Assembly: GCA_016647705.1 (NCBI GenBank)
Contig: CM028328.1
Location: 51,755,647-51,819,646, forward strand
Source of the DNA: Eucommia ulmoides
Lineage: Eukaryota; Streptophyta; Magnoliopsida; Garryales; Eucommiaceae
Reading direction: 5' to 3'
DNA length: 64,000 bases
Shown: positions 45,078 through 56,265 of the stretch, one piece after another
How positions within the stretch are numbered: position 1 is the stretch's first letter
Layout of the letters: the number at the start of each line of letters is the position of its first letter
Made by a program: the position numbers and the translations under genes
The notes under the pieces: model-generated
The model's database searches: none
Seen by the model: the letters and a program-made list of their open reading frames with translations, nothing else
Told to the model about the DNA's origin: nothing

Positions 45078-45829
45078 TGTTGGAGCATATGAATTTTTTA
45101 CTTGTAAAAAGCCAAGTGCCACTAGTTTTCCCTCTATTGCTTTTGTCCCACATTGCTTGGGAATAAGAGTCTAGAGGAGTTTCTAAGGGGATGGGTCTGA
45201 GCCTTAGGGTATGCCGCAAAGGGTACCCACATTTTGTAGAAGGGAGAGGAGACACATCCATATTGGTTTACCACACGCGGGCACACACTGCAGCCGTTGT
45301 TCATCCGACTGGCTAGCCGAGACGAGTGTGAGTGCGGTAAGGTGGCACTTCTTTTTTAGATAAAATTTATTTAATAAAAAATAAGTTTTTATTAAATAAA
45401 TCTATTTTGACCTAGTAAATATAATCTTAACAGATTACCCAATTTTTCTCTAACTTTCTCCAATGATACCCATATTTTTCTCCCTTGTTACCCACGTTTC
45501 TCTCCACGTATCCCACTTGGTCGTTCTAGCCGTTTTCTACTCGTTGGTGATTTTGCCTATAAATATCGAGGCTTGCCTCAGTTTTTCAAGACACCAAAAT
45601 TTCGAGCTCTCTTTCTATTTCACTTAAAAATCTTTCCTAGAGTATTTTTTTTTTTTCATTTGCTTTCCGAGTAGTGTGTTAGGGTGTTTGGTTTTCTAGT
45701 CTTCTTTCGTGCAGAGGAAGTCCTAGACAGAAAAGGTCCTAGGACGGCGGGGTTGTTATATTGCTTGTACAATTTTGGACAGAGTCACAAAACGTTTTAA
45801 AGAGAGCGACATAGTCTACGACTCAACCA
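45078..45829 (+). mobile_element. copia-3 3' LTR (right edge approximate)
   Basis: It starts tgttggagcatatg after the PPT. A TATA box (tataaatat, 45558-45566) lies before cgaggcttgcctcag. The probable end is ..gactcaacca near 45829. No second copy in the window fixes the end. Confidence 0.65.
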
Positions 45830-46688
45830 AAAAAAATTGGTAACTTCGTTCCTTTTACTTTCTGCAGCAAGACAGTAATTGCATAGCCATCTCACTTCGT
45901 GATGAATCAAGATGAAATCTGTCCCCAAATTTTCCCTCTCCTACTCATGTGTCATAATTCCTTTGATAGAATGACTTCTTTCTTTTTGTTTAATCAAAAT
46001 TTAGGACATTAAATATCATTAGCTTAAATTCTTTGAGTCTTCTAACATTCTGCCAGAAATTTCACAGGAATATGATTCAAACTAAAATGGTGTAACAAGG
46101 TCCACTTAAGGCATCCAATGATCTGGTGAGCGTGAGGCGACAATTGGTGACGCAAGTCTGATTGGAACATTAGTGTTTTCATAATATTTTTTTTTTTAAA
46201 TATGTTAAGGAAGGAGGTTGAACTCTAAACTTTCCATAAACTTTAATTAATGAAATTAAAAATAAAAACAATTATTTACTTTGAGAGTTTTTATTAATTT
46301 GGTGTTATTTGGATCTTCCACCGAACATTCTTTCTTTATATCCACTATTTTTTAATTCTAATTTTGATTCCGTACAATTAAAATTGTGTAAAGGGTACAT
46401 ATGTATTTTCCTTTCCATGTTAAGAATGTTTTGTCCACTATATTGTGAAAGATATTAGAAGATGTCAATTTTCTTCGCATTTTAATTCCCTATGGAGTTA
46501 TGTGAACCTAAAGGCAAATTCAAGGAATCTAGGATAGGAAGGACCACTTGTATTAGATAAATTTACACCGAAGATAAGAAATTCATGTACCCCACAAATG
46601 ACTAATGACGTTGATGCTACCTTCAAAATGGCCTCCACACTTCCATATAAAGAAGGTCATCATTACCCCCTCCTCCTACCCAAGAGGC
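45830..46688. other. intergenic, no gene seen
   Basis: AT-rich DNA without repeat pairs or ORFs of note. It ends at the target duplication of the Mutator-like element (46689). Confidence 0.5.
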
Positions 46689-46884
46689 GTTAGTTTTGGA
46701 TTCTTTACCATTGTAGAATTAAAAAGTTGGTACTTCAACTTATTTTTGTAAATAGAGCAAACTCACCGCATCCCGTTCGATTTCAATTTTTTTATTTTTT
46801 CTTTAATGTACAAAAACAATCAGCCTGAAATGAGCCAGTTTCTTAGGGGAGTGAAGCACCGGCTAAGTCAGGGCCTATGTTCAC

Positions 46885-47984
46885 TAGGGGTGATCATGGG
46901 TCGAGCCAAACCGGGCTCAGGCTGGCTTAGACTAAGGTATTACAAGAATTTGCTAGACCCAAATCCGACCCAACCCTATGATCGAGCCTTAATTTCATGT
47001 CCAAGTTCGGCCCTATAAAAAAAAGAGCTAAGCTCAAAATCCTGCCCTATAATTTTTTTCTTTTTAATTTAAAAAATAAATACTAATTAGGGTTCCATGT
47101 GAGATGAGGAGGGATTTCACGAACAACGAAAGCGGGGATGCCTGGCGGTTCAAGAGGGTTCAATAAGTTTAGTAAAAGGGAGATATTTTTACCTGGAAGC
47201 AGTAGATCCAATCGGTTGCTACTTTGGTGGTGGTCGTCATATGGAGATGGAGATGGAGCACGGCTAGGCATGAACAGGCACTGCGACACGACGACGACCG
47301 GAGCGGAGGATCGAAGATTCAACAACCGTCGACCGTCATTCATGCATAACATAGATTACGGTGGCAAATTGAAGATTCAACAAACGCCGAACGTCGTCAA
47401 GGCCCATCGCCATTGCCAATCGTGTGGATCCTCGTCGATCGGGTGAATTTGACAGAGAAATCACGAGAGAGAGAGAGAGAGAGAGAGAGCGTTTGGTACT
47501 CTGGTTTGTGGGTGAGAGTAGCGAGAAGTAGAGGGAAAGGGAAAAGTCACCGAATGAAGTCACACAATAGGGTTAGGGATTGATATTAGGGTTAGGGGTA
47601 TTAGGTTATAGATATTTGATCTTTAGCATTGGATCACTTTGATCCAATGGATTAAAATGTATCTCCCAATCAGTTAATCTTGGCCCTTGGATGTGAGATC
47701 CAAGGGCCTAAAATCTTTCCCTCCAAAAATGTCGTTTAGACATTTTCAAACTCACTTTTAATTTGTATTATATATATATATATATATATATAATTATTCT
47801 TCGAGCCGGTCTAGGCCGGGCCTAAAATATTTTTACTTTGCCCAAGTTTGGCCCTAAAATTCATCGGGCTCTAAAACTTAGGCCTAGGTCCTACCCATGG
47901 GCTCAAAGCCAAAGCCTAAGCCCTAAAAAAAATAGGGTCGGGTTATTCGGACTGGGCAGGCCCCCGGGCCTATTACCACCCCTA
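46885..47984 (+). mobile_element. non-autonomous hAT element, 1,100 bp
   Basis: The 8-bp target duplication is (a/g)tgttcac (46877-46884 and 47985-47992). The ends taggggtgatcatgggtc and ggcctattaccacccctaa-type (ending caccccta) are inverted, the classical hAT form (c/taggggtg). Subterminal regions are rich in gggcc / ggcctaa phrases on both sides. The centre has a GA microsatellite (47471-47489), an AT microsatellite (47767-47792) and a GC-richer stretch (47100-47450), but no transposase. Confidence 0.92.
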
Positions 47985-48469
47985 GTGTTCACTAGGGAGG
48001 CCTGCTTTTTTGCATACCCCTCCTCTCTCTTTAAAAAAAATAAATTCAAATTAATCTTTTGAAAAAATATTATTTCTAAAAATTAATATATTTATCTACT
48101 TTTTATTTTATTTTTAATATTAATCAATCTAATAATCTATTTTTTTTAATAATGTATTTAAAGATATTGATTTTGAAAAATAACAACGAAAAACCCATTG
48201 CACAATCTCCCTCTCCCACTTACTCCCATTTTTCTCTAAATTCAAATATTTGTTTTTTAAATTTAATTTTAAAAAATTACATAGACACACAAAACAAAAA
48301 CCATTAATTTTTAAGAAAAAATTATTTTTAAGAAACAAAATATTTTATATTTTATTTCTTAAAATTTGACTATTTCCAAATTAATAATTTTGAAAAATCA
48401 AATTTAAGTTTGTTTTAAAAAAAAAAAAAAAATAGATCTCTGTCCCCAAGGGGTACCATCTGAAAATTG

Positions 48470-48960
48470 ACCAAAATATACCAATTTTTTTATGTACATG
48501 AATTTTATTCATAACACTCCATAACTCAACTTACAATACTAAAAACATATTAGTGAATGATTCTTGAAAAATAGTCAAAATTGTCCAGATGGGTACGTAT
48601 TAGTGAATGATTTTTTAAACGCAGAAACGGTACCCTATCCGTAGCTTAGATAAACAAAAATTGTTTTTTTTATATAAACTCTCTGTATAACATTCTATAA
48701 CGCAACTTACAATACTGAAAACGAATTAGTGAATGATTTTTAAAAAATTGTCAAACTTGTCCAGATGGACTGTTTCGATGACAACTCAGTTTTTTGGGCA
48801 ACTTTGAATACAGAAACATTACCCTTTCCGTATCCTAAATAAACCAATTTTTTATTACATAAGCTCTATTTATATATCACTCCATAGCACAACTTATAAC
48901 ATTGAAAATTGATTAGTGAAAGATTTTTTAAAAATGGTCAAACTTGCCCAAAAATCTAGC
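48470..48960 (+). repeat. central tandem repeat of the Mutator-like element, about 180-bp period
   Basis: Units are marked by taacactccataactcaactta at about 48513, 48688 and 48874, and by cagaaac.gtaccctatccgta at 48622 and 48801. An inverted relative is in the right arm (about 48985-49050). Confidence 0.75.
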
Positions 48961-49525
48961 AAGATTAACAATTTTTTAAAAATCATTCACTAATCTGTTC
49001 TTAGTGTTGTAAGTTGAATTATGGTGTTATGAACAAAGTTCATGGAAATCCCTCGGGGCTGCTGATCTAATTTTTTTATTTAAATTTGATTTTTCAAAAT
49101 AATTAATTAGAAAATAGTCAAATTTTAAGAAATTAAATATAAAATATTTTTTTTTAGAAAATAAAATTTACTTAAAAATTAATGATTTTTTTTGTGCCTT
49201 TGTAATTTTTTAAAATTAAAAAAAAATAGATTGATTAATATTAAAAAAATTAAAATTAGATAAATATATTAATTTTAGAAATTATACTTTTTTCAGAAAA
49301 TTAATTTTAATTTAATTTTTTAAAATTAAATTTTCGAAAGAAAAAAAAAAGTACATGTGTGCATGTGCATGGGAGCGGGGGGTTTGTTGGGGGAAAAGGG
49401 GGAGAGGGGGGGAGGGGGGGGCTACTAAAAGTAGGCCTCTTATTTTGGGGGGAGAGGGGCCTACAAAAAAGCAGGCCCCCCAAGTAAGCACCCCTCCTGA
49501 CTTGGCCAATGCTTCAATTCACTAA

Positions 49526-50325
49526 GGTTGTGTTTGGGTTAGGGATTTTTAAATGAATTTTAAAATCTCATCATTTACAAATCACTTATTTGGATAACTA
49601 TTTTATTCGAAGAATTTGATTATGTAATTTTATAATCATCTTGTTTGGATAGGTAAAATATTTGAAGATAAAATTTAGAAATTCATTCAATTTTAGGGAT
49701 TATTGTGTATTTTTCTTCCCTAACTTCCTCTCTCTCTATACCTCTACGATCAAAATCCACCAAACTCACTACTCTTTTCTTCTTACTTCCTCTCTCTCTT
49801 CTTTGCGATCAAACCCACCTATTGCTCTTTCACTATCATCTGTGTCTCCGTCGTGACCATCATCTGCGCCGCTGCCTTCCACAATCGTTGGTCTCTAATC
49901 GGTGATCTTACAAGGTCTAAATTAGGGATTATCGATTCGTTGGTTCGATTTTTCAGGCCACCAATCGGTGACTTTTTAGGGATTATCGTTGCCGTCGTGA
50001 CCTTAACTACCACTGTTTGCCATGGTTCGATTTTTTTTATGGTTCGATTTTTCCAAAAGAAGGAAGAAATGGACGATGAAGAAGCAAAAAAAGGGTCACG
50101 AAGATGACAAGAATCAATTTAACAAATCCTTTGATGGATGGATTTGGCAAATGACACCTAAATAAAGTAGATTTCAAAATGACTCATTTTACCCATTTTT
50201 TAAGATAAAATGATTTTACAAATTACTCCCTATAACTACCTAAACAAGAGATTTATCATAAAAGGATTTTGAAATACCTTGGCCAAATCAAATCCCTCTC
50301 CCAAATCCCTTATCCAAACACAGCC
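49526..50325 (+). mobile_element. Harbinger/Tourist-type MITE, copy 2 (800 bp)
   Basis: The target duplication is taa (49523-49525 and 50326-50328). The ends ggttgtgtttggg and tccaaacacagcc are inverted. It is the same family and length as 35404-36200, and both have a central ct-rich to cgatc/cgcc-rich stretch. It sits in the right arm of the Mutator-like element; joining its flanks restores the match with the left arm. Confidence 0.92.
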
Positions 50326-50483
50326 TAAGATTAAGGCCGATTTCTTTTGTACATTAAAAAAAATTAAAAAGTAAAAATGAAACCAGAAAGTTTGCTTTAT
50401 TTACGAAAATAAGTTAAAGTTGGCCCTAGTTAGGTAATTTGCCAACTTTTTAATTCTAGAAAGCTAAAGAATTCGTTAGTTTG

Positions 50484-50695
50484 TTTTAGTTCGATTGGAA
50501 AGGAAATGTGTTCCATTTTCTTGTCATCCAAGATTAAATTCTCTTGAGGAGCACTCCAAGAATTAAATCCTGAATGCATCAAACTGTTGTAAAGAAGTGT
50601 GCCCTTGAGATCGCCTAGTGAGGTGATTAATTGAGATGCGCGTAAGCTAACAAAGATAAATCTTACCGAAAAATTTAAAAAAAAAAAAACACAAA
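50484..50695 (+). mobile_element. tRNA-derived SINE, copy 2
   Basis: It starts ttttagttcgattgg (box A remnant) and ends in a 13-base A tail (about 50680-50692). Box B has decayed (agattaaattc). It is homologous to 38808-39010 through gagcactccaagaattaaat and atgcatcaaactgttgt. It begins right at the target duplication of the Mutator-like element. Confidence 0.65.
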
Positions 50696-50714
50696 TACCC
50701 CATCGTTGTGTGTC

Positions 50715-50716
<2 letters not shown>

Positions 50717-50754
<38 letters not shown>
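50717..50754. repeat. (AT)n microsatellite, target of solo LTR
   Basis: About 19 AT units, then the reversed solo LTR begins at 50755. Confidence 0.9.
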
Positions 50755-50759
<5 letters not shown>

Positions 50760-52819
50760 GCCCAGTAGAATACCCAAGAGGGGGGTGAATTGGGTAATTA
50801 AAAAATATATCAGAATAAAACTTGATAAATCAAATAATTAATTTTATTCCTAAATTAATTATTATCTTTATAACACGGAAGAATAATATTATCAATCTAA
50901 GTGCACACTCAAACAGCAAAAATAGCAAAGTAAATATTGCAGCACACCAAGATATATCCTAGTTCATCAAGCTATTCTTGGCTAGTCCAATCCTCCGAGC
51001 CCCACGGAGATTTGCACCCATTAATTCTCAAGATCCCTTTAAAAGTATGAACCAAACCCACACATCGATTTTTTTACAGGCTCAGAATCAACTTTTACAA
51101 TTTTCTTTTCCAAGGCTCAGGAATAACCTCTACTTTTTACAGTCTCAAGAATAACCTATTTTTTTACAGGCTAAAAATTAACCTAATTCTTTTTATCACT
51201 ACGGCTCATGAATCAAAATCTCATAAAACACTCCAATTATCATTTTCCCGAGTAAGGATGGAACCTTTACAGATCACTCACAATACAATTCTATCCAGGA
51301 AGAATCACTACCTCAATCTCTTTATAGGAAGAGACTGAAACTCGATTACCCTTGATTAAATACCTCCAATAATTTTTAACCTGTCACACTACTCGCCAAT
51401 ATAAAATGAGAAGTAGTAAATCTCACTCGGAGCTTCTACCACCCCAGATAAATAATAACTCAATTAATATCCCAACTAATGATAGAAAAATGTGAGAAAC
51501 ACAATCTGATTTTAACAAGATATGGGTAGGAAATTGGAGCACATAATCAGATTCAAGAAATTGTTTGTAAAAATATTTTCTTTAACAAAGCATAAACAAT
51601 TTCTAATATCAATTTCAAAAATATAAACAAGTAATGTAATGAAAGAATATAATTGGAAAGATCTCACCCGGAATTTATATAATAATCAAATAAAGTAATA
51701 TAACTTTAGATCCGGTAACAGCAAATATTAATCACAATTGATCTTCAAGATCACTCTTAGAATAATTCACAAACTCTCAGAAAGATAACTCTTAGAAAAG
51801 CTCACTCTTATGATATGATATGATTTCTCTTATTTACTGCTTAAAAATGCTATTGAAATTTGCAATTCCATTTAAAGAAACATGTAATCAGCCTTCTAAC
51901 GGCTAGTTTACAAGGGTCATGATAATTAAAAACTCTTATAAACCCCTTATATCATAAGGACTTCAATTGGGTTCAATTACACTTAATAACAACTTTCAAA
52001 ACTCTCAATTAAATCCCCAAAATATTTCTCAATCTCAATTAAATAGATTAGAATCAATTTCAAGTACCAAATTGAGAAACATTAATATTTGATGAACCAT
52101 ATTAATAGAATTTAATTAGTATATGAACCATACCTTAAATATAGATAATATCCCCAAAATCTCTCTCAAATCTTAACAAAAAACGGTTACTTTTAGATAT
52201 GATTTCGGAATGCACAAGATCCTGAAACAGCTCCATTGGTCGACTGGTCAGTCGACTGCCCAATTCAGGATGTAGCCAAGGACGTTCATCGGTCGACTTA
52301 TCAGTCGACTACTAGATTCAGAGACTTCACTTTCTTCTCATTGGTCGACTTATCAGTCGACTGATCAATTCAGCATGTTTGTCTTATACCCATCAGTCAA
52401 CTTATCAGTCAACTCCTCTTTGCTAAACACTTCTCTCCAATTCATTTTAATACATTTTCTTCTCTAAATTAGCTCCACAAATATTCTTATAATTCATTTT
52501 AGTCATTCAAAATTATTTCTTCTCAATTCACATAGGAGCAAATAATTTAACTAAATCAAAACACACATAAAAGATAAAATATATTTTGTGTCATGTATGT
52601 GTTCCTAAATGGGATATTAAGAGTTAAGATTCACTTGGGTTGTTTTCCCTAATTTCTTCAAACTCTTAATTCTTCTTCATCATCTTGACATCTTCATTTG
52701 GCATCCATTTAATTTAACGTCTTCATTATTGGAACTTTAAATCACTGAAACACTCAATTAAACATTAATTTTACCAAAACATCAATACTTAATTGTTCAT
52801 CAAAATCTTAGGATCAACA
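50755..52819 (-). mobile_element. solo LTR of family A, copy C (2,065 bp)
   Basis: On the minus strand it starts tgttgatcctaagattttga (52819) and ends gggtattctactgggccaata (50755). The flanking duplication is tatat (50750-50754 and 52820-52824), which is weak because the target is an AT repeat. The block gtcgacttatcagtcgac lies at 52230-52420. No PBS, PPT or internal domain is present. Confidence 0.85.
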
Positions 52820-53514
52820 TATATATTGTTTTTAATTTTCTTGATATGTTTGAAAAATTGAATCCAATTTGGTGAAATATTTAATATTTCCATTAATGCA
52901 TTATTTCTTATTTTGTATTTACGTCATATTACCAATTTGATAGTTTATTTATTTTTTATTTTTTTGTTGGCCTACTTATTAAGACAATAATTTTCGTAAT
53001 TTAGCCTACCATTATGGTCGTATGCTGGAGAGTATAGAGTCTATTATATAGCATATATAGAACATAATAACAAAATACTATCTTTATCTCCAAGAATCAT
53101 TTTTGGTATCATCTTGTCAAAAGAAACAAAAAATTAATGTGAGGCATGGGGGAGAAGGAAAACCCTAGCCCCTACATCGAACGACCTTTTGGCTATTGCC
53201 TTCCAACCATCACCGTTGTCACATCCTATGTCTTGCAACACTAGCTTAATAGCCATCCTTGTCTATCCTGTGACAGCACTACCTTCTCCTTCAACTTACA
53301 TTGGCGTCTCTCGCTAATTATAACTTTCACGATAGTTGTCCGACATTCCAATTATCTTCGTTGGTTGCCCGTCGTTACAATTGTCATTATTTGTCTCCCG
53401 ACATTCTTGTTGTTGCCGTTGGTCGTCTAGAATTTCAATTGTGGTCGTTGTATTCCACATGTCGTCATGGGTCTTCCGACACTACAAAACTCGTTAGTCA
53501 CACACAACACTCTG

Positions 53515-53660
53515 TCCCGCGGTAGCACTTCACAACCATCGTCTGTCCCATAACAACAACTTCATAGCCATCATTATCTGTCCCACGACAACACTACGTG
53601 ATCATCTTCTATCTTGCGACAGCAATACACGATCATCATCTATCATGCGCAACATTTTTG
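53515..53660 (+). repeat. minisatellite, about 34-bp unit
   Basis: About four units read ctgtccca.gacaacact.c.tgatcatc. They start at 53511, 53545, 53577 and 53609 and degrade outward. Confidence 0.65.
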
Positions 53661-54804
53661 TGCCTCCTATGCTGCAACAACAACTTTGACAGCCCTTCTC
53701 TATACAACAGCTTCTAAATTGCCTTCTTGCTCATTGTCTTCTAGTAGTCACCATTTGTTGTGGCTATATAATGGGAAATATAGAACCTTCTGTAGTTTTA
53801 TATTTGACAGTTGATGTTTTTATTGCTTTCTAGAAAATTTCTTATGCAATTTATTGTTTTTATATTTTTTACTGTTGCAACAGATGTCGATAGTAGTCAG
53901 CGACACTAGTAGTCAACGTAGATTTACTATAGTATTGTGAAAATTTGATACATATTTATTGAGGTACCAAATTTTAAAAAATAAATTAAGATGTGTATCA
54001 ATAATCTAATCTAATACAATAATAAGAAACCTAAAATTGGAAGTTTAAAGCTAAGAAATAATAAGAGTTATCCAATACTTCATTACTTACTTTTGGTGAA
54101 TTTTCTTTACATTTGTGGATTTAAATTGTGAAATTTTAATGCTACAAATGCATGCATCAAGCCATCTTTGGTTTCTAATTTCACCATAAGTTATTGAATT
54201 TGAGAAGAAATAATAAATTAATCATTTTGAATTTTTTTTATAATAATTAATAACAGTGAATTCTTAAAATTGTATCTAATTCCACCATATATTAAGAAAT
54301 TTGAGAAGACATCATAAATTTAACAATATATATATATATATGTTCGATGGAGGTGCAGATTTTATACCACATAGCAAACGCAAATTGTCACGGTCACTCT
54401 AGTCTATTGATAATAGTTCAACTCATAGAATGTTCGAACATGCTCATAAAATGGAGAAAGAAGACAAGCTTGAAGACTCTGAAATGATTGTAGTCTTATT
54501 GGTATTTTTAACATTCTATTTATATATGCATTAATATATTTTCATTTTTTTATCATTTCTATTGATTTTTTCTTAAATATTTTGATGATTTTTTGGGTTT
54601 CTTCTGAGTAATTATATGTAGAGTTGCAACTATTTTTTTTTACCAAATTTGTGGACTTTGGAACATTTTAATCCTAATATTGTTGCATTGATACTTAAAT
54701 ATGTGTGTGTGTGATTTTTTTATCTCCAAATATATGAATAATCTAAATATGTTTTTTACATTTTTTAAAAATTATATTTTTTTTTCTTCAAAAAATGATA
54801 TTTA

Positions 54805-55070
54805 GGGGGGACTGATATGGTTGTAATCCTTCTGGAGTGGATTCTTGCGTGAACGGTGATACACCCAGGTCTTCAGGCCAAGTCTTAGTCTTGACCAGTC
54901 CGAGATTGAGTTCTTCATCAGAAAAGACCGTACCGTTCGGATTGGATTGTCGAATTTCAAGTGGGTTGTCGGCAATAGTAGTGTTGATTTCTCTAAATGC
55001 CTGAAACTATCCATGAAAATCAAAAATGCCCTGGTGTGCAAAGTCTTTCTTAGGTATGCAAAATAGGTCA
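54805..55070. other. unassigned island with coding-like composition
   Basis: A minus-strand frame (55041-54802, 79 aa) includes FLIFMDSFRHLEKSTLL and SRLRLGLKTWVYHRSRKN. The plus strand has a competing frame (IRKDRTVRIGLSNFKWVVGN). I recognise neither. It may be a gene or organelle fragment; no start signals or introns support a gene. Confidence 0.25.
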
Positions 55071-56236
55071 GGTTTGGGGGTTCGATTTTCTTTTTTCTTT
55101 TTTTTTTTGGTGACGAATCGGTATAGTGAACTCGATCTCTTTCTGTTCATGATTTTGAGTACTTCAATATAGAGCTGAGATCAAATTTATGAAATTAATA
55201 AAAATGTATTTATATTTTATGTAAATTATGGTTGATTATTGTTGGTGGAAGAAATCAAGAAAATAGGGGTCTATATTTTATTGTTGTTAATACCTAAATA
55301 GTATATCTTAATTATGTTTCAAAAAATTATCTTGGCAAAATAGAGAGTTGAGATTGAATTTTTTAGAAAACATTTCTCCCCACAACAATTCACAATTCCT
55401 AAATGAATGAAGAAATTCTTTCATATTTTAATTTGAGAAACAGTAATTGTATTGTCTTAAAAAATTAAAATTCATTCAATATGGAGTGATTTAAGTTTCG
55501 TACAATATATTAATTTTTTTTTTACGAAGAACTTATTTAATAAATAAATAAAAAATTGATAAACATTTTCTCAATTTGTTCATGATCTGGTAAATATTTA
55601 CGACCATCACAATCACCACCAACCAACATAACAAACTTTCACCACCACCACCAAACACCACAAAAAAAATAAAATAAATAAATAAATAAAAAATCACCAC
55701 CATTGTAACCATTGTCTACCACTACCACTGCAAAAATAAACATTCACCATCATAACAAACATTCACCACTACTATAAACATTCATCGCCATCACAATCAC
55801 CGTCAATTACCACAACAAATATTTATCACCATTGAACATAATTTCCAGTGTAAGAAAAGTAATTAGATAAATGCAGATCTATAATTTGTAAAAAACAATA
55901 AAAATAAATCTTAATATTTCCAAGAGAATGATTGATTAAACAAAATTAAAACATCAAATTTATAAATTTGAAAACATTTAAGCTAAAATTACAAATCTAT
56001 AGCAAATTTCTGCAAAAAATATATAATTTGCAGGAAAGTTTTAAAAAAATCATATTTTTTATTATTCCAATTGCAATTTTCAGAAAGAAAAAAATTGATC
56101 TAAAATTTCAAATATGAAAGGTAGAAGGAGAGAGGTCAAACATAATCAAAACAACATTAAATAATAAAAATAAAATCAGTAATTTTCTGTATAAATATTA
56201 AGATTATTAAAATATTTCAAATTAAGTATTTATAAA

Positions 56237-56265
56237 GCCCGCGTATTGCGTGAGCATAAACCTAG
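56237..56265 (+). mobile_element. Helitron-like 3' terminus
   Basis: gcccgcgtattgcgtgag (imperfect hairpin), then cataaac, then CTAG followed by T (56262-56266). It has the same layout as the minus-strand end at 38101. The 5' end is not seen. Confidence 0.5.

Larger units (their letters stand above)
46698..50474. mobile_element. long-TIR Mutator-like element with two nested insertions
   Basis: The target duplication is gttagttt(t/g): 46689-46697 and 50475-50483. Left arm: 46698-46884 plus 47985-about 48575. Right arm: about 48960-49522 plus 50329-50474. The arms are inverted copies of about 700-780 bp. Both have ctagaattaaaaagttgg-like ends, ttaatgtacaaaa, aagtcagg, ggcctgcttttttg, taatatatttatcta and ttaaaatttgacta. 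The middle (48576-48959) holds tandem units of about 180 bp. Without the nested hAT (46885-47984) and MITE (49526-50325), the element is about 1.9 kb with no transposase. The class is inferred from the 9-bp duplication and long arms. Confidence 0.8.
52825..56236. other. intergenic, no confident gene
   Basis: AT-rich DNA with three islands: a C/A-rich stretch with a minisatellite (53160-53760), an unassigned GC-normal block (54805-55070), and a CAC/CAT-rich block (55595-55840, caccaccac, tcaccatca). ORFs in it look like composition effects. Part of it may be the body of the Helitron that ends at 56265. Confidence 0.5.

Noticed and set aside
47560..47605. agggttaggg phrases, telomere-like
   Set aside because: Only three or four scattered degenerate units inside a hAT element; not a telomeric array.
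49312..49509. Minus-strand ORF rich in Pro and Phe
   Set aside because: It lies in G-run sequence of the Mutator-like right arm, and its counterpart in the left arm is not open.
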